Shown: in pieces, positions 58,194-64,000 of the stretch
Layout: every line of letters starts with the position of its first letter
Position numbering within the stretch: the stretch's first letter is position 1
From: Nocardioides turkmenicus
GTDB lineage: Bacteria > Actinomycetota > Actinomycetes > Propionibacteriales > Nocardioidaceae
Reading direction: 5' to 3'
DNA length: 64,000 bases
Assembly: GCF_011045035.1 (NCBI RefSeq)
Contig: NZ_JAALAA010000018.1
Coordinates: forward strand, 1-64,000
Program-made: the position numbers and the translations under genes
The notes under the pieces: generated by a model
Databases searched by the model: none
What the model saw: only the letters and a program-made list of their open reading frames with translations
What the model was told of the DNA's origin: nothing

Positions 58194-59179
58194 AGCTTGC
58201 GTTCTTCGTCAACGAGATAGCCGTCGAGCACCCTGAGATGGGGACCACGCGACTCGCGAGGGCGGCCGCCCAGCGTTCGCACCAGGTCTGGTACGTCGGC
58301 GCCGGCGATGTCGAGTTCGACACGAGCCAGCAGCTCGTCGCTCGTGCACGCCGCGCCGAGTTCGAGGACGGCGACACGCTCGAGACCTTCCTGACCCGGA
58401 TGAAGGAACGGGACGCCGAGCGCATGGTGATGGACTCGCTGGATGCGCTGTTCCTGCGCAACGAAGAGGCCACCGAGATGCAGGAACGACCCTGGGCCGG
58501 CCCGCTCGGCACCGTCTTCGGCCAGATGTTGGCCGCTCGCGGTGTCACGGTGGTCAACGACCCGGTCACGCTGAGCCGCGCGACGAGCAAGCTCTATCTG
58601 GAGGAGTTCCCCCAGGAGATCCGGCCGCGCTCCCTCGTCACCCGTGACGCCGAGGCGATCAAACGGTTCGTCGCCGATGTGGGCAAGTCCGTGGTCAAGC
58701 CGCTCTACGGTGGCAAGGGACGCAACGTCTTCGTCGTCGAGGACGAGAACGAGACCAACCTGGCCCAGATCACCGAAGCGGTCTTCGCCGACGGCTACGC
58801 GATCGCCCAGGAGTTCGTGGACGGCGGCGAGGAGGGCGACTCTCGGATCTTCCTGCTCGACGGGAAGCTGATCGAGGTCGATGGGGCGTACGCCGCGTTC
58901 CGGCGCGTCTCCCACGGCAACGACCCGCGCGCCAACATCAGCAAGGGCGGGCGGATGAAGCCGCTCGAGATCGGCGCGCGCGAGAAGGACATCGTCGACA
59001 CGATGGGTCCCAAGCTGGCGGCCGACGGCTTGTTCTTCGTCGGGATCGACGTGGTCGGCAACAAGGTGCTCGAGATCAACGCCGACAGTCCGGGCGGCAT
59101 CCAGAGCATCGAGTGGCTCTACAAGACCGACATCTGCCCGGTTGTCATCGAGGCCCTCCAGGAGCGCGCCTGCGGCTGA
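58190..59179 (+). CDS. glutathione-synthetase-like ATP-grasp ligase
   Basis: 329 residues, three-domain ATP-grasp fold: N-terminal KLAFFVNEIAVEHPEMGTT, the ATP-binding KSVVKPLYGGKGRNVFVVEDEN (about 162-183), the substrate-side EFVDGGEEGDSRIFLLDGKLIEVDGAYAAFRR and the metal-binding VGIDVVGNKVLEINADSPGGIQ. GshB- and RimK-type relatives join a carboxylate to an amine through acyl-phosphate. It overlaps the DUF1704 stop as ATGA, so the two products probably act together, for example adding and removing one residue (inference). SD GGGGAG precedes ATG 58190. Confidence 0.87.
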   Translation: MKLAFFVNEIAVEHPEMGTTRLARAAAQRSHQVWYVGAGDVEFDTSQQLVARARRAEFEDGDTLETFLTRMKERDAERMVMDSLDALFLRNEEATEMQERPWAGPLGTVFGQMLAARGVTVVNDPVTLSRATSKLYLEEFPQEIRPRSLVTRDAEAIKRFVADVGKSVVKPLYGGKGRNVFVVEDENETNLAQITEAVFADGYAIAQEFVDGGEEGDSRIFLLDGKLIEVDGAYAAFRRVSHGNDPRANISKGGRMKPLEIGAREKDIVDTMGPKLAADGLFFVGIDVVGNKVLEINADSPGGIQSIEWLYKTDICPVVIEALQERACG

Positions 59180-59208
59180 GCCGAGGCCGTGCAAGGGCGG
59201 CCGGCGCC

Positions 59209-59721
59209 TCAGCTCTTGTCTGGTCCGTTCGCGCGCACGCGCTCGACGTTGACCAGCGACTCCTGGAGCTCGTCGAGCCACTCGTGGGAGTGCTGCTGGA
59301 CGAGCTTGACGCACCAGCCGAGCGCATCGCTCCGGCTGCGGGCGACGCCGCCGGAGACGAGCAGGTCGAGGACCTTGCGCTCGGGCTGGCGCAGCCGGGT
59401 CATCACGGGCGCGGAGACGGTGGTGAACATGTGCCGCTCTCCCCCGACCTCCACGCCCCAGGACACCTTGCGGTCGAAGCGTCGCTCAGCCTGGCGCGCC
59501 ACGGCCATCCGGTCCTCGCGCGTGCGCTCACGGAACTCGCTCGCCCTGCCCTCGTTGGCCGCCGCCCGCTCCTCGTCCGAAGCGCCCTCGGCGGTCTTCG
59601 GCTCCTTGATCCGCCCGACGACGGTGATCTCCTCGCGGTCGACCACCACATCGACGATCTCGTCGTACACACCATCGGGCAGCCGTCCGCTGAACCACCC
59701 GCGCAACTCGTTTGTAAGCAT
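59209..59721 (-). CDS. hypothetical protein with RHH-like C-terminus
   Basis: 170 residues: an N-terminal domain (MLTNELRGWFSGRLPDGVYDEIVDVVVDREEITVVGRI), a charged middle, a strand-rich part DRKVSWGVEVGGERHMFTTVSAPVM and a C-terminal helical unit VARSRSDALGWCVKLVQQHSHEW that resembles ribbon-helix-helix or CopG-type helices. Its start codon overlaps a dyad, consistent with autoregulation. Function not recognised. ATG 59721 chosen over 59757. Confidence 0.6.
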   Translation of the reverse strand: MLTNELRGWFSGRLPDGVYDEIVDVVVDREEITVVGRIKEPKTAEGASDEERAAANEGRASEFRERTREDRMAVARQAERRFDRKVSWGVEVGGERHMFTTVSAPVMTRLRQPERKVLDLLVSGGVARSRSDALGWCVKLVQQHSHEWLDELQESLVNVERVRANGPDKS

Positions 59722-59735
59722 GTAATCATGCTTAC
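59714..59735. promoter_or_regulatory. dyad overlapping a start codon
   Basis: GTAAGCAT (59714-59721) and ATGCTTAC (59728-59735) flank a 6-nt centre, and the left arm contains the start codon of the minus-strand gene. It is AT-rich compared with its surroundings, a typical operator. Confidence 0.5.
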
Positions 59736-59760
59736 GCCGCTCGTCGTGCGATTTCAAGGG

Positions 59761-60024
59761 CTACCGTAAGCCGGCGATCCCGACCATCTCGACGAGGGCG
59801 ATCGTGGCCGCGACCGCAGCGGTGACAGCGACCCGCCGGCGCCCGAGCAGCAGGTACGCAGCCAGTGCCGCGACCGCCAGCGCCGCGCCGAGACGCAGCC
59901 ACAGCTGGTCCCCGGCCACCGGATGCCGGACCACCACCAGCGCGGCGACGACGAGAGCGAGGTGCGTACGACGCCAGGCGAGCTCGGTCCGCTCCGGCTG
60001 CAGCCCCGGGTCTCCCCCGTTCAC
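59761..60024 (-). CDS. DUF202 small membrane protein, copy 2
   Basis: 87 residues. VNGGDPGLQPERTELAWRRTHLALVVAALVVVRH and the following helix LWLRLGAALAVAALAAYLLLG are the DUF202 hallmark ERTxLAWxRT followed by three helices. GTG 60024 overlaps the stop of the previous DUF202 gene (GTGA). The long in-frame upstream extension is rejected. Function unknown. Confidence 0.8.
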   Translation of the reverse strand: MNGGDPGLQPERTELAWRRTHLALVVAALVVVRHPVAGDQLWLRLGAALAVAALAAYLLLGRRRVAVTAAVAATIALVEMVGIAGLR

Positions 60025-60389
60025 ACCAGCAGTGCCATCGAGACGAGCGCGACTGACCCGAGCACCCCGAGCACCAGGGGAAGCGGCGCCCGGCGGGTCG
60101 GGAGGGCGTCGCGCCTGCGGATCGCGCGCTCGCTGCGTACCCAGCTCCACCAGGACCAGGCCGCGCAGCCCGCCGCGAGGACCGCGAGACTGAGCGGGGC
60201 GAGCACGTCCAGCGCCGTGCTGCCGCCGACCTCCAGGGTGTCGACGGCGACCGCGACGGCGAGGAACGCGAGCGAGGTGCGGATCCAGGCCAGGAACGTA
60301 CGCTCGTTGGCCAGGGTGAACCTGACGTCGGGCTCCTCGGTCTCGCTGTAGAGCCAGCTGTCCAGCCGACCGCGATCCGCGCGGCTCAC
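60021..60389 (-). CDS. DUF202 (YidH-like) membrane protein, copy 1
   Basis: 122 residues. VRFTLANERTFLAWIRTSLAFLAVAVAVDTLEVGG gives the ERTxLAWxRTSL motif, followed by two helices. The E. coli relatives YidG/YidH are uncharacterised inner-membrane proteins. GTG 60389 overlaps the MFS stop, so MFS, DUF202-1 and DUF202-2 form one coupled operon. Confidence 0.87.
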   Translation of the reverse strand: MSRADRGRLDSWLYSETEEPDVRFTLANERTFLAWIRTSLAFLAVAVAVDTLEVGGSTALDVLAPLSLAVLAAGCAAWSWWSWVRSERAIRRRDALPTRRAPLPLVLGVLGSVALVSMALLV

Positions 60390-61705
60390 GAGGCGGGCTG
60401 CGTGACGGCTTCAGCGCCCGCATCGAGCCGCGGGCGGCGGCCGGTCACACCGGGGACGAGTGCCGCAGTGATGGTGAACAGGACCGTCCCCACCCACGCG
60501 ACCGTCATCCAGCGCTCCCAGCCACCGGTCGCCTCGACCACGCGCGGCGCGAAGAGCACAGTCGCCAGGATGAACGTGCGGTTGAGCAGATGGTTGAGGC
60601 CGAAGGCACGCCCCTGGATGTCGGGGTGGACCTCCTCGACGTGCTCGGAGAAGCTCGCCATCCACGGCCCGAAGGTCGCTGCCAGCGACACGCCGATGCC
60701 GACGAAGAGGACGATCACCACGGTCGAGGGCGCCTCGCTCCCCCGACCCATGAGTGCCAGGAAGGCGCCGAGGAAGACAGCCGCGGCGACGCCCCCGCCG
60801 ACCATGAACGCCTTGCGGCGCTGGGTACGGTCCGAGAGGCGGGCGAAGACCAGGCTCATCGCGAGATTGCTCAGCCAGAAGACCATCGTCATCGCCGAGG
60901 CGGCCAGGACCGAGACGCCGAACTGCTGCACGAGCATGGTCTGGGCGTAGGCGTTCATCGTGGCCAGCAGGACGTAGAGGAACGACATCGCGAGCACGTG
61001 CGTCCAGAACACGCGGCGCGCCACGAGCAGGCTCAGGCCCTTGCTGCCCTGCGGCACCTCGACGGCGTGGGCCTCGCGCTCGGTCAGGCGCACGGCACGG
61101 CGGACCTCGGGCGCGAGGTCGCGCAGGGTGAGGGCGACGACGGTCGCTCCGACCAGCGCGGCGCCGGCCATGATGAACAGCTGCGAGCGCCACTCGTTGC
61201 CGAAGATCCCCAGGGTCGCCGAGGCGACGGCTGCGGCGAAGAAGTTGGCGCCCACCGAGCCCCAGCTCCAGAACGCGAACGCCTGCGCGCGACCCATGCG
61301 CGGAGTGAAGTCGCGGATCAGCGGCTGGGTGCCGGCCACGGCGACGCCCTCGACGAACGCGAGCACGATCCGGGCGGTCGCGAAGTGGACGACCGAGTCC
61401 GCGGTGGCCATGAACAGGCAGGCAGCGGCGGAGAGGAACATGAACGGGACCAGGATCCTCACCCGGCCGACGCGGTCAGCGAGCTCGCCGCCGAGGTAGC
61501 CGGCGACGGCGCCGAAGATCAGCGACGCGGCCGTGATGAGGCCGTACGTCTTGAGCGACATCCCGAGGTCGTCGAGCAGCAGCGGCAGCACGGGAGCCAG
61601 CTGGCCCTCGAACGCCGAGATGAACAGGGCGAGCACGACGACAGCCAGGAGCACACGGCGGCGTGCTCCAACTGGGTACTCGGTGAGCAGGGTGCGGTAG
61701 GACAA
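60386..61705 (-). CDS. MFS transporter
   Basis: 439 residues with 12 hydrophobic helices. RRVLLAVVVLALFISAFEGQLAPVLPLLLDDLG is the first helix pair, and GGELADRVGR is the loop 2-3 motif. AFWSWGSVGANFFAAAVA and the symmetrical second half are typical of drug- or metabolite-exporting MFS proteins. TTG 61705 is the best start. A TetR-type palindrome (61728-61744) lies just upstream, so expression is probably controlled by the adjacent TetR. Confidence 0.84.
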   Translation of the reverse strand: MSYRTLLTEYPVGARRRVLLAVVVLALFISAFEGQLAPVLPLLLDDLGMSLKTYGLITAASLIFGAVAGYLGGELADRVGRVRILVPFMFLSAAACLFMATADSVVHFATARIVLAFVEGVAVAGTQPLIRDFTPRMGRAQAFAFWSWGSVGANFFAAAVASATLGIFGNEWRSQLFIMAGAALVGATVVALTLRDLAPEVRRAVRLTEREAHAVEVPQGSKGLSLLVARRVFWTHVLAMSFLYVLLATMNAYAQTMLVQQFGVSVLAASAMTMVFWLSNLAMSLVFARLSDRTQRRKAFMVGGGVAAAVFLGAFLALMGRGSEAPSTVVIVLFVGIGVSLAATFGPWMASFSEHVEEVHPDIQGRAFGLNHLLNRTFILATVLFAPRVVEATGGWERWMTVAWVGTVLFTITAALVPGVTGRRPRLDAGAEAVTQPAS

Positions 61706-61727
61706 CGGAGATCCGCCCTTCAGGATG

Positions 61728-61744
61728 CTAGACAGAATGTCTAG
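61728..61744. promoter_or_regulatory. TetR-type operator upstream of the MFS operon
   Basis: CTAGACAGAATGTCTAG: 7-bp arms CTAGACA/TGTCTAG with a 3-nt centre, 23 bp upstream of TTG 61705. A related site lies at 62478-62494. Confidence 0.6.
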
Positions 61745-61831
61745 TAACGGTCGTCACGTCTGACTGTAGGCCGAGTGACCCGCGCCACACAAGACATCGC
61801 GTCCAAGAACCCACCGCGACCCGTGCTCACG

Positions 61832-62437
61832 TCAGCGGCTGTCGGGGTCGAATCCCGTCGCCCAGAAGCGCCCGCGACGCGAGAGCTCGACGAGCGTCTC
61901 GACGACCTGGTCGGTGGCCGGCCTCGGCTCCGGCGCGTCCAGCCACCACAACAGCACCGCCATCTGCTCACCCACCCACGCGCGAGCCAGCACCTGGAGA
62001 TCCACCCGCGGACGCACGGCATTCGCCTTCACCCGCGCCGTGAACGTCTCGTGCGCGGTGGCGCTCCAGGCGTCCTCGAAGGCCCGCAGGCCGCGGCCGT
62101 CGCCCTCACCCCGCAGGATCATCCGGTACGCATCGGGCCGCTCGGACGCATGCCGGAAGACCTCGGCCACCGGCTGCCCGGTGAACCCGGCGTCCTCGGG
62201 CGCCAGCACCTCCGCCAGTCGCTCCTCGAGCTCCTCGAGCACCGAGGACACCACGTGGTCGTAGAGCGCCTCCTTGTCCCTGAAGTGCGTGTAGAACGTC
62301 GCCCTGCCGACGTCGGCGGCGGCGACGATGTCCTCCACCGTCACCGCGGCGTAGCCACGCTCGAGCACCAGGGAGACGAGCGCGTCACGGAGCGCTCCTC
62401 GCGTTCGCCGGCTGCGCCGGTCCTCAACCACCGTCAT
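61832..62437 (-). CDS. TetR-family transcriptional regulator
   Basis: 201 residues. The N-terminal helix-turn-helix is ALRDALVSLVLERGYAAVTVEDIVAAADVGRATFYTHFRDKEALYDHV (about 14-61). The remainder is the helical ligand-binding domain. ATG 62437 (MTVVEDRRSRRTRG) is preferred; an in-frame GTG/ATG further upstream would extend into the operator at 62478. It is likely autoregulated and also controls the MFS operon and the divergent ligase, judging by similar dyads near all three. Confidence 0.88.
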   Translation of the reverse strand: MTVVEDRRSRRTRGALRDALVSLVLERGYAAVTVEDIVAAADVGRATFYTHFRDKEALYDHVVSSVLEELEERLAEVLAPEDAGFTGQPVAEVFRHASERPDAYRMILRGEGDGRGLRAFEDAWSATAHETFTARVKANAVRPRVDLQVLARAWVGEQMAVLLWWLDAPEPRPATDQVVETLVELSRRGRFWATGFDPDSR

Positions 62438-62477
62438 GGGCACTGTTCTAGCACTTTGCCGAACGGCTGGACTGTTT

Positions 62478-62494
62478 CTGGACATGCTGTCTAT
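62478..62494. promoter_or_regulatory. TetR-type operator between tetR and the ligase gene
   Basis: CTGGACATGCTGTCTAT: GGACA/TGTCT-type half sites around a 3-nt centre, sharing 12 of 17 positions with the site at 61728-61744. It lies between the divergent tetR and ligase starts. Confidence 0.55.
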
Positions 62495-62548
62495 GATCTC
62501 CCGTGACCGCGCTCACAGCAGCGACCCCCGACCACCAGGAGGGCACCC

Positions 62549-64000
62549 GTGAATCTCGGTGGCTATCTGACCCGCACCGCGACCTTCACCCCCGACGCCA
62601 CTGCCCTGGTCTCCGGCACCGACCGATGGACCTACCGCGAGCTCGAGGACGACACCAACCGGCTCGCGGCCGCCCTGATCGCCCGTGGCTGCACACCGGG
62701 GACTCCCGTCGCCACCCTGGCCACCAACCGCGGCGAGCTGGTCGTCGCGGAGATGGCGATCTGCAAGGCGGGTGCGCTCCGAGTGCCGATCAGCGCGCGG
62801 CTCGCTGCCGCGGAGGTCGAGCACGTGCTCCTCGACGCCGCCGTGAGGGTCGTCTTCACCTGCGGCGCCCACCTCGAGCTGGTCCGCAAGATCGTCGACG
62901 CCCACGGCCTGGACTGCCTGGTCGTCGACCTCGACAACCGGGACACCGGCGCGACGGCGTACGACGCCCTGCTCGCCGAGGGTTCCACCGACCCGGTCGC
63001 GGTCGACGTCGACGAGGACGATCCGGCCGTCCTCAACTTCACCTCCGGCTCGACCGGCACCCTGAAGGCGGCGGTGCAGACCGTCGGCAACCGGCTGGCC
63101 AACATGCGCAAGCTGGCGATGAACCCCTACGGCTCGCTCACGAACCACGCCGTCTACCTCGCCCCGGGACCGATCACCCACGCCAGCGGCATGGTGATCC
63201 TCGGCTGCTTCTTCCGCGGCGCAGCCGTGGTCGTACTGCCGGCGTTCGAGGTCGAGGCCTACCTCGACACCCTCGAGCGCGAGCGGGTGACCCACACCTT
63301 CGTCGTGCCGGTCATGCTCAACCTGATCCTCGCCTCCCCCACGCTGCGCGATCGCGACCTCTCCGCCCTGCAGAGCGTCACCGTCGGCGGCGCCCCGGTC
63401 AGCCCGGCTCGGCTGCGCGAGGCGGTCGAGGCGTTCGGCCCGGTGGTCAACCAGGGCTACGGGCAGGGTGAGACGACGAGCGCGATCACCTTCCTCAGCT
63501 CCGAGGACGTCGTCCGAGGCATCGAGTCCGACCCGGAGCTGCTGCTCTCCTGCGGCCGTCCGGTCTACGACACCGAGGTGATCGTCGTCGACGACGACCA
63601 CAACCCGCTGCCGGCCGGCGAGATCGGCGAGATCGTCGCGCGCGGTCCGGACTGCGTACGGGAGTACTTCCACGCCCCGGAGGCGACCGCCGAGACCTTC
63701 CGCGACGGCTGGGTGCACACCGGCGACCTGGGTCGGATCCGCGAGGACGGGTTCGTCTTCATCGTGGACCGGAAGAAGGACATGATCATCTCGGGCGGCT
63801 ACAACGTCTACTGCTCCGAGGTGGAGGCCGCGCTCTACGAGCACCCGGCGGTCAGCGAGGCCTGTGTCGTCGGGGTGCCCAGCGAGAAGTGGGGCGAGAC
63901 GGTGAAGGCGTACGTCTCCCTCGTCGCCGGCACCACCGCCACCGAGGAGGAGCTGCGCGACTTCTGCCGCACCCGGCTCTCAGGTGTCAAGGTGCCCCGG
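62549..64000 (+). CDS. AMP-binding acyl-CoA synthetase-like ligase (3' truncated by window edge)
   Basis: 484 residues visible. The frame opens MNLGGYLTRTATFTPDATALVSG, with the AMP-binding P-loop LNFTSGSTGTLKAAVQ (about 167-182), a QGYGQGE adenine-binding segment and the hinge GDLGRIREDGFVFIVDRKKDMIISGGYNVYCSEVEAAL, followed by the C-terminal domain up to VKVPR. It activates a carboxylic acid to an acyl-AMP and then an acyl-CoA. The P-loop reads TSGSTGTLKA instead of the commoner TSGTTGxPKG. GTG 62549 follows AGGAGGG. Only the last part of the C-terminal domain, with the catalytic Lys, is missing. Confidence 0.9.
   Translation, partial: MNLGGYLTRTATFTPDATALVSGTDRWTYRELEDDTNRLAAALIARGCTPGTPVATLATNRGELVVAEMAICKAGALRVPISARLAAAEVEHVLLDAAVRVVFTCGAHLELVRKIVDAHGLDCLVVDLDNRDTGATAYDALLAEGSTDPVAVDVDEDDPAVLNFTSGSTGTLKAAVQTVGNRLANMRKLAMNPYGSLTNHAVYLAPGPITHASGMVILGCFFRGAAVVVLPAFEVEAYLDTLERERVTHTFVVPVMLNLILASPTLRDRDLSALQSVTVGGAPVSPARLREAVEAFGPVVNQGYGQGETTSAITFLSSEDVVRGIESDPELLLSCGRPVYDTEVIVVDDDHNPLPAGEIGEIVARGPDCVREYFHAPEATAETFRDGWVHTGDLGRIREDGFVFIVDRKKDMIISGGYNVYCSEVEAALYEHPAVSEACVVGVPSEKWGETVKAYVSLVAGTTATEEELRDFCRTRLSGVKVPR

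Noticed and set aside
57009..59179. RiPP biosynthetic cluster around the ATP-grasp/DUF1704 pair
   Set aside because: No precursor peptide, leader-binding domain or other maturation enzyme was found in the flanking sequence.
1..64000. CRISPR arrays or rRNA operon
   Set aside because: No regularly spaced repeat clusters and no rRNA-like sequence were seen anywhere.

Overview
The window is a high-GC, gene-dense actinobacterial chromosome segment. RbpA, an SsgA-family cell-division protein, a polyprenol-phosphate-mannose-synthase-like GT2, frequent GTG/TTG starts, GTGA/ATGA stop-start overlaps and many apparently leaderless genes (TAnnnT box 6-7 nt before the start codon) all fit Actinomycetota. 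Gene content is closest to what I know of Nocardioidaceae (Nocardioides-like); this is inference, since no rRNA or marker set is present. It reads as core and niche-metabolic chromosome rather than a plasmid, prophage or large island. One tyrosine recombinase, one MITE-like repeat and one decayed gene pair are the main signs of mobility or rearrangement.

Layout. 1-1.4 kb: end of a PASTA-like surface protein and an overlapping membrane protein. 1.4-1.7 kb: tRNA-Gly/Cys/Val array on the minus strand. 1.9-5.8 kb: class IV aminotransferase, an OFA-type MFS carrier with a translationally coupled 33-aa partner, an SsgA-like protein and a 5'-3' exonuclease. 5.8-11.3 kb: polyamine ABC importer (potADBC) divergent from a FadR/GntR regulator and a soluble Cache-domain protein. 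11.4-18.7 kb: Lrp/AsnC regulator and a lysine-fermentation-type module (kamA divergent from kdd, amidohydrolase, kamD, kamE, kal). 19.3-25.1 kb: GT2, FxsA, RbpA, UMF1-type MFS, GDPD and an HTH-MurA fusion. 25.3-33 kb: dehydrogenase, acetyltransferase, a 166-bp inverted-repeat element, lytic transglycosylase, hydrolase, a small Cys-rich protein, flavin monooxygenase, SDR and methyltransferase. 33-40.8 kb: methionine importer (metQNI), an ABC-2 exporter divergent from a NarL-type two-component system, a second Cys-rich small protein, AraC regulator and VOC protein. 40.9-51.8 kb: UvrA2-like ATPase, small enzymes, DDAH, secreted lipase and metalloprotease, and a tyrosine recombinase. 52.6-53.3 kb: remnants of a divergent oxidoreductase/TetR pair. 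53.4-59.2 kb: flavin oxidase, M20 hydrolase, PNPOx-like protein and a coupled DUF1704 metallopeptidase/ATP-grasp ligase pair. 59.2-64 kb: DUF202 pair with an MFS carrier, TetR regulator and an acyl-CoA-synthetase-like gene cut by the window end.

How genes work together. The kam block encodes lysine to beta-lysine to 3,5-diaminohexanoate to 5-amino-3-oxohexanoate, plus the ammonia-lyase at the end; the Kce cleavage enzyme is not here and an amidohydrolase occupies the operon. The TetR at 62.4 kb probably controls both the MFS/DUF202 operon and the ligase, because similar GACA-N3-TGTC palindromes lie in front of each. The best candidates for undescribed biology are the DUF1704 peptidase/ATP-grasp ligase pair (57.0-59.2 kb) and the two paralogous MWDTV Cys-rich miniproteins (28.9 and 39.8 kb). 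The lysine module with its embedded amidohydrolase and the soluble Cache protein beside the polyamine importer follow.
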